A stretch of 64,000 nucleotides of DNA from Curtanaerobium respiraculi (GCF_024609215.1 NZ_JANIPD030000034.1:1-64000); one strand, 5' to 3'; positions 9,621-21,401 are shown, numbered from the stretch's first letter. Notes: generated by a model not told the origin, from the sequence alone. Program-made: numbers and translations.

Positions 9621-9696
9621 TCGAAAATCCTCCATCTTACCGTTTGCCGGGAGCGCATGCTCCTGCGCTCGTCGAACCCTTGCCAAGCAGCCTCGA

Positions 9697-9781
9697 TGGT
9701 GCGGGTGAAAGGACTTGAACCTTCATGGGTTTCCCCACCAGAACCTAAATCTGGCGCGTCTGCCAATTCCGCCACACCCGC
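9697..9781 (-). tRNA. tRNA-Leu (anticodon UAG)
   Basis: On the minus strand the acceptor stem GCGGGTG pairs with CACCCGC. The anticodon loop TTTAGGT sits between CCAGA and TCTGG and gives anticodon TAG, reading CUA and other CUN codons. The T-loop region is GGTTCAAGTCC, and the long variable arm is typical of leucine tRNAs. The discriminator is A at 9700 and a CCA end is encoded at 9697-9699. It lies 77 bases upstream of tig in the same direction. Confidence 0.95.
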
Positions 9782-9791
9782 ATGCCACTTG

Positions 9792-9833
9792 AAAAAGCCG
9801 TGCGTACACGATACGCGTTCGCGCGCACACGGC
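9792..9833 (-). terminator. Terminator-like hairpin in the tRNA-Leu leader
   Basis: On the minus strand GCCGTGTG...CGCACGGC forms a long stem followed by TTTTTC, only about 10 bases before the tRNA 5' end. It would terminate read-through from the acyl-CoA synthetase gene. The best tRNA promoter candidate (9839-9847) is upstream of it, however, so the tRNA transcript would start with this hairpin. That makes it a candidate attenuator. Confidence 0.6.
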
Positions 9834-9838
9834 TGCAT

Positions 9839-9847
9839 ATGATAGCA
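9839..9847 (-). promoter_or_regulatory. Extended -10 candidate for tRNA-Leu
   Basis: The minus strand reads TGCTATCAT, an extended -10 box (TGn + TATCAT), placing a start point near 9832 at the base of the hairpin. No strong -35 box is visible. No gene lies in 9848-9960. Confidence 0.4.
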
Positions 9848-9960
9848 AAACTTCACGAAAATGCACTAGCTACGATCGACGGTCGTCGACGTCAAACCTG
9901 ATACTCGTGCAGTATGCCTCCCCGCGCCGTCCCTGAAGGGGCCGCCTCGAGGCTCAAGCG

Positions 9961-11850
9961 CTAGTGCTCCCGGAACATCCCGCCCTTCGCGTCGTCCTCG
10001 TCGCTTGCTCGCTTGGCGGCTCGCGCCTCCGACTCGCTGGCGAACACCATCTGGCCTTGCCGCTCGGTCAGCTCCTTGGCGAGCTCGCGCAGCTTGTACT
10101 TCTGCACCTTCTTCGCCGGGTTCATCGGGAAGTCGTCCACGAAGAACACGCGCTTGGGCACCTTGTAGCGCGCGATGCGGGGAATCGAGTACGCGCGCAC
10201 GTCATCTTCGGTCATGCCCTCGTATCCCGGCTTCACGCGGATAAACGCCCCCACGATCTCGCCGAGGCGCTTATCGGGAATGCCCACCACCTGCGCGTCG
10301 AGCACACCGGGCATGGTGAGCAGGAAGTTCTCCACCTCAAGGGGGTAGATGTTCTCGCCGCCTCGGATGATCATGTCCTTGATGCGGCCCGTCACGCGGA
10401 AATAGCCGTCCTCGTCGACGGTCCCCATGTCGCCGGAATGCAGGTACCCATCCTCGTCGATGGCCCGCGCCGTCTCCTCGGGCATCTTGTAGTAGCCCTT
10501 CATGACGTTGTAGCCCTTGCAGCACAGCTCGCCGTGCTCACCCGGCCCCAGAGGGTGCCCGTCGGTGATGTCGGCCACCTTCACCGCCACGGGCGGGTGC
10601 TTCTTCCCCACCGTGTGGCATTTATGCTCGATGTCGTCTTCCGCCGTGGTCTGCGTGAACACGGGGCTCGTCTCCGTCAGGCCGTAGCAGATGGTGATGT
10701 CGCGCATGTTCATCTTGTCGATGACTTCCTGCATGGTCGCGGGCGGGCAGGGGCTACCTGCCATGATGCCCGTACGCAGGCTGCTCATGTCGTACTTCTC
10801 GAAATCGGGATGGTTGAGCTCGGCGATGTACATGGTGGGCACGCCGTAGACGGCCGTCGCCTTCTCCTTGTCGATGGCCTGGAGGACCATCTCCGCGTCG
10901 AAGCTCTCGATGCCGACGATGGTGCTGCGGTGCGTGAGGATCGCCATGAGGCCGAGCACGCACCCGAAGCAATGGAAGTAGGGCACCGGCAGGCACACGC
11001 GGTCGTTCGGCGTGAGCTTCTGGCCTTCGCCGATGAAGAACCCGTCGTTCAATATGTTGCGGTGCGTGAGCATGACGCCCTTGGGGAACCCCGTGGTGCC
11101 GCTCGTGTACTGCATCATCACGCAGTCGTTGTTGTCGAACGACTTGGTGACTTCGTAGAGTTCCTGCTCCTCGACATGCTCGCCCAAAAGCAGGAGCTCG
11201 GGGACGCTATAGAACCCGCGGTGCTTTTCCGGCCCCATGTAGATGAGGTTCTTCAAGAAGGGGTAGCTCTCCGTGTTCAGGTATCCGCGCTGCTGCTCCA
11301 GAGACTCGGGGATGAGCTGTCGCACGATCTCCACGTAATCGATGTCGCGGAAGCTGTCGATGACGCAAAGGGCCTTCATGTCGCTCTGCTTCAGCACGTA
11401 ATCGAGCTCGTGGCTCTTGAACACCGGGTTCATGGTGACCATGACCACGCCGATCTTGGCGCAGGCGTACAGGAAGGTGACCCAGTCGGGGATGTTGCGC
11501 GCCCACACGCCCAGATGGTCGCCGGGGCGCATGCCGATGTAGAGCATGCCGCGGGCCAGCCGGTCGGTACGCTCGTCGAATTCGGCGTAGGTCCAGCTCA
11601 GGTCGCGATCGGGATAGACCATGAATTCATGGTCGGGATCCATCTCGACGCGTTCCCGGAAATAATCGCCGATGGTCTTCTCCGTGTGCATGGGGAAATC
11701 GAGGTCGCCGGGAAGCACCGTCGAGCTATCCGCGCGCGGGCTGGGATCATCGAATTCCCCCTGCTGCGCGCGACGGTGCTCGATCTCGTCGGGAGTCCAC
11801 CCGTACTCGGGTTTCAAATGGTCGCGCGATGGCGTTCCATGTTCCGTCAT
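9961..11850 (-). CDS. AMP-dependent acyl-CoA synthetase (fatty or aromatic acid--CoA ligase)
   Basis: ANL-superfamily enzyme activating a carboxylic acid to its acyl-AMP and then acyl-CoA. The 629-residue protein has the P-loop motif [18 protein letters not shown], the Tyr/Thr motif YGLTETSP, and the hinge with downstream core [20 protein letters not shown]. The catalytic lysine region [20 protein letters not shown] is near the C-terminus. The size and an extended N-terminus (about 60 residues) fit medium/long-chain FadD-like ligases, but the substrate cannot be read from sequence. It follows the XRE-cupin gene by 15 bases, so the two form an operon and the regulator probably responds to a related ligand. 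Confidence 0.88.
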   Translation of the reverse strand: MTEHGTPSRDHLKPEYGWTPDEIEHRRAQQGEFDDPSPRADSSTVLPGDLDFPMHTEKTIGDYFRERVEMDPDHEFMVYPDRDLSWTYAEFDERTDRLARGMLYIGMRPGDHLGVWARNIPDWVTFLYACAKIGVVMVTMNPVFKSHELDYVLKQSDMKALCVIDSFRDIDYVEIVRQLIPESLEQQRGYLNTESYPFLKNLIYMGPEKHRGFYSVPELLLLGEHVEEQELYEVTKSFDNNDCVMMQYTSGTTGFPKGVMLTHRNILNDGFFIGEGQKLTPNDRVCLPVPYFHCFGCVLGLMAILTHRSTIVGIESFDAEMVLQAIDKEKATAVYGVPTMYIAELNHPDFEKYDMSSLRTGIMAGSPCPPATMQEVIDKMNMRDITICYGLTETSPVFTQTTAEDDIEHKCHTVGKKHPPVAVKVADITDGHPLGPGEHGELCCKGYNVMKGYYKMPEETARAIDEDGYLHSGDMGTVDEDGYFRVTGRIKDMIIRGGENIYPLEVENFLLTMPGVLDAQVVGIPDKRLGEIVGAFIRVKPGYEGMTEDDVRAYSIPRIARYKVPKRVFFVDDFPMNPAKKVQKYKLRELAKELTERQGQMVFASESEARAAKRASDEDDAKGGMFREH

Positions 11851-11865
11851 AGTATGCCGCCGATC

Positions 11866-12444
11866 CTAGAACGGGGTGTACACGCAGGCGAGGAACTTGG
11901 CCTTCTGGCCCTTATGGGCGCGCACCTGATGCGGGACGATCGAATCGTAGTAGATGGATTCGCCCGGATGCAGTATGTAGAGCTCCTTGCCGTATTCGAT
12001 CTCGATGGCGCCCTCCATGCCGAAGAGCCACTCTTCGCCTTCGTGGCCGACCAGCTGGTGGTCCATCTCGCCCGAGGGGGAGATGGTGATGATGAAGGGG
12101 TCCATGTGGCGCGAGGGCCTGCCGGCGGCGAGGCTGAAGTATTGCAGATCGCCCGCATCGGAGTTGGTCTCCAGGCTGCGCATGCGGGTGACCTCCTCCA
12201 TCTGGTCGGAGTCGATGTACATGGGCCCGAGGTTCTCGTCATCGTCCATGAGGGTGCCCAGACGCACGCCGAGCGCGCGCGTGATCTTGATGAGGGGAGC
12301 CAACGAGGGAGGGAGCTCGCCGTCTTCGAGCCCCTGGATCATCTCAAGCTCGGAACCGCTCCGGTCGGCCAGGTCTTGCTGGCTCAGGTGGTGGGCCTCG
12401 CGTAGGGTCTTGATTTTCGCGCCGAGCTTATTCTTTTCAGGCAT
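11866..12444 (-). CDS. XRE-family regulator with C-terminal cupin sensor
   Basis: A 192-residue transcription factor. Residues about 8-62 form an HTH_3/XRE domain (LREAHHLSQQDLADRSG). Residues about 105-185 form a cupin barrel (MDHQLVGHEGEEWLFGMEG, then HPGESIYYDSIVPHQVRAH) that probably binds a small ligand or metal. Proteins of this type commonly control the adjacent metabolic operon. Here the next gene, 15 bases downstream, is an acyl-CoA synthetase. Its start is supported by GGAGGATAAGG immediately before the ATG. It is divergent from serC across 226 bases (12445-12670), where I could not identify a definite operator. Confidence 0.88.
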   Translation of the reverse strand: MPEKNKLGAKIKTLREAHHLSQQDLADRSGSELEMIQGLEDGELPPSLAPLIKITRALGVRLGTLMDDDENLGPMYIDSDQMEEVTRMRSLETNSDAGDLQYFSLAAGRPSRHMDPFIITISPSGEMDHQLVGHEGEEWLFGMEGAIEIEYGKELYILHPGESIYYDSIVPHQVRAHKGQKAKFLACVYTPF

Positions 12445-12670
12445 CCTTATCCTCCTTCTCTGGTCTGTCCAGGCGTTCTGCCTGCCTTCGTACCGTCCGC
12501 GCCGGCCGTCGGCCTGCGCGCGATGAATAGCATTCTAGGCTTCCGCCGGTCGAGGGGTGAAAATTCATAATACTATCGCAGACTAAAGCGCTCTGAGCCG
12601 CCCGCAACCCCGGGCGATATGGTACTGTCTTGCCATCCCATTCGACCAACGATGCGCAAAGGGGCCGATC

Positions 12671-13762
12671 ATGACGCGTGTGTACAATTTTTCAGCCGGG
12701 CCTGCGGTGCTGCCGGAGCCGGTGCTGCGACAGGCGGCAGCCGAGATGATGGACTGCCGGGGAAGCGGCATGTCCGTGATGGAGATGAGCCACCGCTCCC
12801 CCGCCTTCCAGGGGATCATCGACGAGGCGGAGGCGGATCTGCGGGATTTGATGGGGATCCCCGGCTCATACGATGTGCTGTTCCTGCAAGGCGGGGACAC
12901 GCTGCAGTTCGCCGCGGTGCCCATGAACCTGTCCCTGCACCGGAACGGTGTCGCCGCATACCTGGTGACCGGCCAGTGGTCGAAGAAGGCGCAGCAGGAG
13001 GCGGCGCGCTTCATCGAGGCGCCCATCGTGGCCTCCGGCGCAGACGGCAACTTCAGCCGCCTGCCCGACTACAGCGACCTCGCCATCCCCGATAACGCCG
13101 ACTACGTCTACCTCTGCCAGAACGAGACCGTGCACGGGCTGCGCTTCCCCACGCTGCCCGACACCGAAGGCGTGACGCTGGTGTCCGACCAGAGCAGCAT
13201 GTTCTTGTCGGAGCCGGTCGACGTGGAGAGGTTCGGCCTCATCCATGCAGGCGTCCAGAAGAACGTCGGCCCCGCCGGGGTCCAGGTGGTCATCGTTCGC
13301 CACGATCTTGTCCCGGAAGGCGACCTGGCTGGCGTGCCCGTGATGATGGAGTACCGCCCCCAGGTGGAGAAGGGGAGCATGTACAACACCCCGCCATGCT
13401 GGGGCATCTACGTTTGCGGCCTGGTGTTCAAATATCTCAAAGCGCTGGGCGGGCTCGAGGCGATGCAGGCGCGGAACCAGGAGAAGGCGCGCCTGCTCTA
13501 TAGCGCCATCGATGAGAGCGACCTCTTCCGGGGCACGGTCGTCGACCCCGCCCACCGGAGCATCATGAACGTGACATTCGCCACCGGCGATCCCGATCTG
13601 GATGCCCGATTCGTCGCCGAGGCGAAGGAGCGGGGGCTTGTGAACCTCAAGGGCCACCGCAGCGTCGGCGGCCTGCGGGCGAGCATATACAACGCCATGC
13701 CCCTTGCGGGCGTCGAAGCGTTGGTGAGGTTCATGCAAGATTTCGAGCTCGCCCACAAGTAG
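12671..13762 (+). CDS. serC: Phosphoserine aminotransferase
   Basis: PLP enzyme converting 3-phosphohydroxypyruvate and glutamate to phosphoserine and 2-oxoglutarate in serine synthesis, and possibly acting in pyridoxal synthesis. It has 363 residues, normal for SerC. It starts RVYNFSAGPAVLPEPVL, and the PLP lysine is K197 in HAGVQKNVGPAG. The C-terminal substrate region GHRSVGGLRASIYNAM is intact. AAAGGGG precedes the ATG. serA and serB are not adjacent. The 3' end is 11 bases from an IS110 remnant on the other strand. Confidence 0.95.
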   Translation: MTRVYNFSAGPAVLPEPVLRQAAAEMMDCRGSGMSVMEMSHRSPAFQGIIDEAEADLRDLMGIPGSYDVLFLQGGDTLQFAAVPMNLSLHRNGVAAYLVTGQWSKKAQQEAARFIEAPIVASGADGNFSRLPDYSDLAIPDNADYVYLCQNETVHGLRFPTLPDTEGVTLVSDQSSMFLSEPVDVERFGLIHAGVQKNVGPAGVQVVIVRHDLVPEGDLAGVPVMMEYRPQVEKGSMYNTPPCWGIYVCGLVFKYLKALGGLEAMQARNQEKARLLYSAIDESDLFRGTVVDPAHRSIMNVTFATGDPDLDARFVAEAKERGLVNLKGHRSVGGLRASIYNAMPLAGVEALVRFMQDFELAHK

Positions 13763-13773
13763 CCGCTCCGCAC

Positions 13774-14076
13774 GGCGTCGCGCCTGCCGTTCCTCTTCGA
13801 CCGCGAGTCGGCGGAGCTCGGCAGCTTCGAGGAGGCGGCCGGCTCGACCATGACGTCGCCGCAGGCCAGCTCGCGGGCGGGCACGAAGCCGATGCGACCC
13901 GGCTCGCGCACGCCGCGGGAGGGCTGCGGGAAGGGGGCCGTCCGCTCGCGCATCTCCCCGTAATCGTTGCCCTTGAAGGTGCGCAGCCTCACCTCGCCGT
14001 CGGCAGGCGCAAGCGAGCAGATCGTCGTCGTTCTCAGGTGGCCGTCGATGCCGAGGCGGGTACGATACGCCGCCAT
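13774..14076 (-). pseudogene. IS110-family transposase, N-terminal remnant
   Basis: From the ATG at 14076 the frame reads MAAYRTRLGIDGHLRTTTIC, then GNDYGEMRE, RGVREPGRIGFVPARE and RNGRRDA. It resembles the N-terminal DEDD (RuvC-like) part of IS110-type transposases (LGID...FVPAREL...KNDRRDA). After RRDA (13774) the frame runs into the antisense of serC, so about 100 of roughly 350-400 residues survive. No IS ends are visible. Together with 14077-14203, where I see nothing, it occupies the serC-to-14204 gap. The family assignment is from remembered sequence features only. Confidence 0.6.
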
Positions 14077-14203
14077 GGGACCCTCCCGCCGTCGCGGCGC
14101 CTCGGAGCCGGTTTTCAGCAACGGAACCATTTTGCGCCTCGGGAGGCCCCTTCATGGCCTCAACCGCGAATTGCTTCACGTTCCTTGGTTCGGGTCATAT
14201 CGT

Positions 14204-14485
14204 CTAGACCTTCCCGCGGTCGAACACATGGTGCTTGCGCGCCTTCTTCGGCTCGCGGAAGTCGAGTTGGAGCTGCGCGTACCCGACGGCGTCTTTCTGC
14301 TTGAGCAGCTCGACATCGTCGATGACCCACGACACCGCCTCATTCCCGAACAGCTCGAGCATGCGGATGCGGGCATCCGTCATATTCGCCTTCGAATGCG
14401 CCTTGTTATCGCTTTCGAATTCGAATGTCCCGTTCACGGGATTCGCCCCCGCCGGGGAAACATAGTGCGCGCGATACGTCTTCAC
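14204..14485 (-). CDS. Small hypothetical protein (93 aa)
   Basis: I do not recognise this protein. It is soluble, mixed alpha/beta in character and rich in charged residues (e.g. AGANPVNGTFEFESDNKAHS, then RIRMLELFGNEAVSWVIDDV). It has no transmembrane segment or Cys motif. An ATG at 14503 is in frame, but GGAAGG stands 6 bases before the GTG at 14485, which I prefer. It lies between the IS110 remnant and a truncated repeat copy, so the area has seen rearrangement. Confidence 0.6.
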   Translation of the reverse strand: MKTYRAHYVSPAGANPVNGTFEFESDNKAHSKANMTDARIRMLELFGNEAVSWVIDDVELLKQKDAVGYAQLQLDFREPKKARKHHVFDRGKV

Positions 14486-14596
14486 ACCCAGCCTTCCTTT
14501 CATGCATCAAGGAGCGTACCACAGAGCGTGACGATCGGCGCGCCGAAAACACGCCCCGTGGAAGGCGCGCCCGCGGCACCCTTCCCTCAGGTTATC

Positions 14597-14730
14597 TAGG
14601 GAACCGCTGATATATTCCGCCAGCCCGGGAACGGCATGCTGGCGCCGGAGCGGCTCGATCCCCGTTCACGCACGTCAGCGCGCTCGCTCGCCTTTCGCCG
14701 CTGCGGCACTCAGCCCGCCGTCCCCGGCCC
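14597..14730. repeat. Copy C of the palindromic repeat, right end missing
   Basis: It begins TAGGGAACCGCTGATATATT and carries the inner arm GGCATGCTGGCGCCGGAGCG and the central CTCGATCCCCGTTC block. The sequence diverges after CCGTCCCCGGCC, so the right terminal repeat is absent. The right inner arm (GGCACTCAGCCCGCCGTCCC) matches copy B rather than copy A, indicating two sub-types. It lies in the 14486-14920 gap between the 93-aa gene and hsp20; apart from the hsp20 promoter nothing else is seen there. Confidence 0.8.
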
Positions 14731-14836
14731 CTCCCTGGCAGCCTTTCGTCCAATGAACAATCTAAGTGCTAACGCATCATATTTCTTTCGGAACGGCAAC
14801 ATATATTACATGCCGGTTACCTTCGTCGGATCTGCA

Positions 14837-14865
14837 TTGACCCTTGCTTTCCCGTGGCATATAAC
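14837..14865 (+). promoter_or_regulatory. Promoter of hsp20
   Basis: TTGACC (14837-14842), a 17-base spacer and TATAAC (14860-14865) make a good sigma-A type promoter 55 bases before the gene. There is no HAIR (HspR) element. A lone CIRCE-like half-site at 14764 has no partner. Confidence 0.7.
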
Positions 14866-14920
14866 CATAACTGCCAGATAAAAACGAAAAGGCGCGGAAG
14901 CGCCCGAGGAGATGATTGAG

Positions 14921-15364
14921 ATGCTGGTACCGGCAAAACGCAGCAACAATTTGTTCGACGACTTCATGATGACCCCCTTCGATGCGTTTTTCGACATCCC
15001 CACCGGATCCGGGAGCAAAACCGCCCCCGGGCTCATGCGAACCGACATAAAGGAATCCGATTCCGCCTTCGATCTTGAGATCGACCTGCCCGGCGTGAAG
15101 AAGGAGGACGTCTCGGTGGAAATCGAAGACGGCTACCTCGAGGTGACCGCCGAGTCGAAGCACGAGTCCGAGGAAAAGGACGACAGCAGGTCCTACGTCC
15201 GCAAGGAGCGCTTCTCCGGCAAGTTCAGCCGCAGGTTCTACATGGGCGATGATATCGATGAAGACGCCATCACCGCGAAGTTCGAAGACGGCACGTTGAA
15301 GGTGAACATCCCCAAGCGCTCCGAACCCGAACCGGAGTCCAAGAAGTCCATCGCAATCGTCTAG
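14921..15364 (+). CDS. Small heat-shock protein, Hsp20 family
   Basis: ATP-independent holdase chaperone of about 147 residues. The alpha-crystallin domain spans about residues 40-140, with the characteristic FDLEIDLPGVKKEDVSVEIE, FSRRFYMGDDIDEDAITAKF and a C-terminal GTLKVNIPK. The C-terminal I-x-I/V type tail is KSIAIV. An in-frame ATG at 14912 sits only 2 bases from GAGGAG, so the ATG at 14921 (MLVPAKRSNNLFDDF) is more likely. It is a single gene with its own promoter and a strong terminator. Confidence 0.93.
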   Translation: MLVPAKRSNNLFDDFMMTPFDAFFDIPTGSGSKTAPGLMRTDIKESDSAFDLEIDLPGVKKEDVSVEIEDGYLEVTAESKHESEEKDDSRSYVRKERFSGKFSRRFYMGDDIDEDAITAKFEDGTLKVNIPKRSEPEPESKKSIAIV

Positions 15365-15411
15365 CCCTTCCGCCCGAGACTCGATTTCCTCTCCTACCAC
15401 CCCTCTTACAG

Positions 15412-15440
15412 AAACGGCCCTCCGATTCGGGGGGCCGTTT
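15412..15440. terminator. Bidirectional terminator between hsp20 and the AGCS gene
   Basis: AAACGGCCC ... GGGCCGTTT forms a 9-bp stem with an 11-base loop, and T-rich sequence (CATGTTCTTTT) follows on the plus strand. It lies between two convergent genes and can serve both. Confidence 0.8.
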
Positions 15441-15462
15441 CATGTTCTTTTGGCGCGGGGAT

Positions 15463-17031
15463 CTACGCGTTCAGCATGTCCTCCACTTGGTTGCGCATCT
15501 TGGCTTCCTTCCTCAGGTCGCCGTGCGATGCGGCCTCATCGAGCTCCTCGGGGGTCTCGTGCCAGCATTCGGTGGCAGGCAGGCCGGGAATCGAAGAGGC
15601 CTGGAACACGGGGTTCCTCCCCTCCGCGCGCTGGCCTTCGTAATCCTTGAGGGCCTTGACCGCCCAGCCGCCCAAGAAGAACAGGGCCAGCAGGTTGACG
15701 AACGCCTGGAATCCCATGAAGATGTCGGCGCAGTTCCACACGAGGTCGAATCCCGCCTGGGCGCCCCAGAACACCGCGAGGACGCAGAAGATGCGGAACA
15801 CGAACGTGACCCATTTGTTGTCCTTGATGAAGCGGATGTTGCTCTCGGCATAGTAGTAGTTGCCCAGCAGGCTGGAGAACGCGAACAGGAAGATGCTGAA
15901 CGTGATGAAGTTCACGCCGAAGTCGCCCAGCGAGTAGCGCAGCGCCTCCTGCACGAGGGGCATGCCGGTCAGGATCTTGCCCGACTGCGGGTTCACGAAC
16001 GAGACGATGTTGGTGACGGGGTCGACCATGGTGGTCATGCCGCTGCCCACGTAGAAGACCAGGATCATCATGCCCGTGCAGGTGCAGATGATCATCGTGT
16101 CGATGAATACGGAGAACGTCTGGACCAGACCTTGCTTCACCGGATGGGACACCGACGCCGCAGCGGCGGCGTTCGGGGCGGAACCCATGCCGGCTTCGTT
16201 GCTGTACAGGCCGCGTTTGATGCCCCAGGACACCACCGAACCCGCGAACCCACCCGCGAAGGATCGGAAATCGAATGCCGAGCCGAACACGAGCGCGAAC
16301 ACCGCGGGGATGTCGCCGGCGTGCATGAAGGTGATCACTATGGCGATCAGCAGGTAGCTGATGGCCATGATGGGCACGATGATGCTGGTGAGGAAGCTGA
16401 TGCGCGCACCGCCGCCGAAGATGCACATCGCCATGAACGCCGCGATGAGCAGCGCGACCCACACGACCACGCCGCTGCTGAAGTAGTCGGGCATGTACAC
16501 TTCCAACGTGCTGGAGGCGTTGTACGCCTGAAGCGCGTTGAAGCCGAACGCGAAGCAGAGGATGAGGGTGATGGCGAACACCACGCCGAGCCAGCGCTTG
16601 CCGAGGCCCTGCTCGATGTAATAGGCCGGGCCGCCGCGGAACGAGCCGTCCTCGTTCTTGACCTTCCATATCTGGGCGAGCGTCGACTCGACGAAGGCGG
16701 ACGCAGCGCCGATCGACGCCATGATCCACATCCACAGAAGGGCGCCCGGCCCGCCGAAGGCGATCGCCGTGGAGACGCCGGCGATGTTGCCGGTGCCCAC
16801 GCGGCTGGCGGTGGATATCATGAGGGCTTGGAACGAGGACGCGGTGGCCTCCCCCTCGTTGTACTTCTGCTCGGTGATCGACTTGATCATGTCCTTGAAC
16901 AAGCGGATCTGCACGCCCTTGGTGCGCACGGTGAAGAGCACGCCCGAGACCACGAGCATGATGATGAGGATGTAGGTGTACATGAAGGTGTCGATGTCGC
17001 CCGTCAAGGCGACCAGGGCATCCATGTCCAT
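15463..17031 (-). CDS. Alanine/glycine:cation symporter family (AGCS) transporter
   Basis: Inner-membrane sodium (or proton)-coupled carrier for alanine or glycine. It has 522 residues with about 10-11 hydrophobic segments. The AGCS signature region SRVGTGNIAGVSTAIAFGGP is near residue 75, GGPAYYIEQGLG and NEAGMGSAPNAAAAA follow. The C-terminus is a hydrophilic cytosolic tail of about 60 residues. The start (MDMDALVALTG) has AAAGGGGGGAATGC before it. It is a single gene with terminators on both sides; the upstream 17032-17161 has no riboswitch that I recognise. Substrate (Ala, Gly or Gln) is not decided by sequence. Confidence 0.92.
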   Translation of the reverse strand: MDMDALVALTGDIDTFMYTYILIIMLVVSGVLFTVRTKGVQIRLFKDMIKSITEQKYNEGEATASSFQALMISTASRVGTGNIAGVSTAIAFGGPGALLWMWIMASIGAASAFVESTLAQIWKVKNEDGSFRGGPAYYIEQGLGKRWLGVVFAITLILCFAFGFNALQAYNASSTLEVYMPDYFSSGVVVWVALLIAAFMAMCIFGGGARISFLTSIIVPIMAISYLLIAIVITFMHAGDIPAVFALVFGSAFDFRSFAGGFAGSVVSWGIKRGLYSNEAGMGSAPNAAAAASVSHPVKQGLVQTFSVFIDTMIICTCTGMMILVFYVGSGMTTMVDPVTNIVSFVNPQSGKILTGMPLVQEALRYSLGDFGVNFITFSIFLFAFSSLLGNYYYAESNIRFIKDNKWVTFVFRIFCVLAVFWGAQAGFDLVWNCADIFMGFQAFVNLLALFFLGGWAVKALKDYEGQRAEGRNPVFQASSIPGLPATECWHETPEELDEAASHGDLRKEAKMRNQVEDMLNA

Positions 17032-17161
17032 GCATTCCCCCCTTTCCCTTTCGCCCTCCTAGACCGGGATTGACGCTCGAGGTTCAAGCCCGGGCCAACA
17101 GGACTTTTTCGAATTGCCGTTACCCTCCCGTAAGAAAGTCCGGGCATAGGATACCAGAAAA

Positions 17162-17193
17162 GAAGCGACTCGCCGGTTGGGGCGAGTCGCTTC
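17162..17193 (-). terminator. Intrinsic terminator of ppdK
   Basis: A perfect 13-bp stem (GAAGCGACTCGCC / GGCGAGTCGCTTC) with a 6-base loop is followed on the minus strand by TTTTCTGG. It sits 30 bases after the ppdK stop. Confidence 0.88.
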
Positions 17194-17222
17194 CATAAAG
17201 GACGGGAGACGTCGACTACTGA

Positions 17223-19940
<2,718 letters not shown>

Positions 19941-20192
19941 TGTTACCCCTTTCGCAACATCACTCGCATGAGCAAGCGGAACACTCCGCCTGATCTGTGC
20001 CCCTCAATCATACTGCAAAAGACTTGCCTTCTCGGGGGGATTCGCCGGAATAGAGCGCATTAAGGTGGCGAAATCGCCCGGCGGCGGCGGGCTGCCGCGG
20101 TTCGGGGGAAACGCGTGGCCCCCGCGCGCCATTTCACCCGTGGAAAGTGGCACAATAGGGGGAATCGGCATGCACCGGAAGAAAGGAACACC

Positions 20193-21401
20193 ATGTCCAG
20201 CTGCCTTGTCGCCCAATCCGGCGGACCCACGGCCGTCATCAACGCCAGCCTCGCCGGCGTCATCCGCGCAAACCAGCTCAACCCCTGCTACGAGCACGTG
20301 TACGGCGGGCTGTACGGCATCGAGGGCGTGCTGCAGGACAAGCTCTACGACCTCACGAATATCTCCGCGCGCGAGATCGAACTCTTGAAGCAGACCCCTT
20401 CGAGCGCCTTGGGCACCTGCCGCTACAAGCTGAAACGCGGCGATGACAAGGATTACAACCAGCTGGTGGAGGTGATGGACGCCCACGGCATCGAGACCAT
20501 GTTCTACATCGGCGGGAACGATTCCATGGACACGGTCGACGCGCTTTCCGAGTGGGCGAAGGCGAACGCGCCGGGCAAGCGCTTCGTCGGCATCCCCAAG
20601 ACGGTCGATAACGACCTCGTGCCCGTGGACCACTGCCCCGGCTTTCCCAGCGCCGCCAAATTCGCCGCCATGGTCACGCATGCCACCGCAATGGACTACG
20701 GCGCCTTCACCCGCCCTGAAGTGTTCGTGCTGGAGACCATGGGGCGCGATGCGGGATGGCTCGCCGCAAGCTGCTGCCTTTCCGGCGACGTCGACCTTTT
20801 GGTGCTCCCCGAGGAGGACTTCGACAAGGACGCGTTCATGGCGCAGGTAAAGCGAGTGATGGATGAAAAGGGCGAATGCTACATCGTGGTGAGCGAGGGC
20901 ACGCATTTCGCGGACGGCACCTACCTTTCCGCCGGCAAGAGCGCTGATGACGGGTTCGCCCACGCGCAGCTGGGCGGCGCGGGCCAAGCGCTGAAGCAGA
21001 TGATCATCGACGAGGGCATCGTCCCCCGCGGGCTGGTGCAGGACCTCTCGCGCGCGGCGCGGTCGAGCAGCTTCGCGCAGAGCAAGGTCGACGTGTCCGA
21101 GGCGTTCGAGCTGGGGATGAGCGCGCATATGCGGTCCGCCGACGGGTCGTTCACCGGGCAGGTGGTCGGCGTGCGCCGCGGCAAGGACGAGGACGGGAAC
21201 TATGCGCCCGAATTCTTCGCCGGGCCCGCGAGCGAGTTCGCCAACGCGGTGAAGAGCTTCCCCGCTGAATGGATCCTACCGGACTACGCCGGCATCGCCC
21301 CGGAAGCGTACGACTACTTCCGCCCGCTCATTCAGGGCGAGCCGGACATCGTCTACGACAACGGCCTGCCCGCCACCATCGTCGCATTCAACAAACGGTA
21401 G
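20193..21401 (+). CDS. 6-phosphofructokinase, probably pyrophosphate-dependent
   Basis: Phosphorylates fructose 6-phosphate, here most likely with PPi. It has 402 residues of the PFK-A fold: VAQSGGPTAVINASLAGVI at the N-terminus, GGNDSMDT at the phosphoryl-donor site, GIPKTVDNDL in the catalytic loop, and ETMGRDAGWLAA. ATP enzymes have GGDGS and GTIDND. The acidic residue after GGN and the lysine in PKTVDND are hallmarks of PPi users. The frame extends upstream, but AAAGGAACACC before the ATG at 20193 and the conserved start fix the N-terminus. Its partner ppdK is divergent. Confidence 0.92.
   Translation: MSSCLVAQSGGPTAVINASLAGVIRANQLNPCYEHVYGGLYGIEGVLQDKLYDLTNISAREIELLKQTPSSALGTCRYKLKRGDDKDYNQLVEVMDAHGIETMFYIGGNDSMDTVDALSEWAKANAPGKRFVGIPKTVDNDLVPVDHCPGFPSAAKFAAMVTHATAMDYGAFTRPEVFVLETMGRDAGWLAASCCLSGDVDLLVLPEEDFDKDAFMAQVKRVMDEKGECYIVVSEGTHFADGTYLSAGKSADDGFAHAQLGGAGQALKQMIIDEGIVPRGLVQDLSRAARSSSFAQSKVDVSEAFELGMSAHMRSADGSFTGQVVGVRRGKDEDGNYAPEFFAGPASEFANAVKSFPAEWILPDYAGIAPEAYDYFRPLIQGEPDIVYDNGLPATIVAFNKR

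Noticed and set aside
13498-14130. 210-aa minus-strand ORF read as one gene
   Set aside because: Only 13774-14076 resembles a transposase; the rest is antisense of serC, so it is a remnant and not a gene.
14764-14772. CIRCE-like half-site AAGTGCTAA before hsp20
   Set aside because: The inverted partner TTAGCACTC is absent at the required spacing, so HrcA control is unsupported.
17032-17161. Glycine riboswitch ahead of the AGCS transporter
   Set aside because: None of the conserved glycine aptamer segments are visible.
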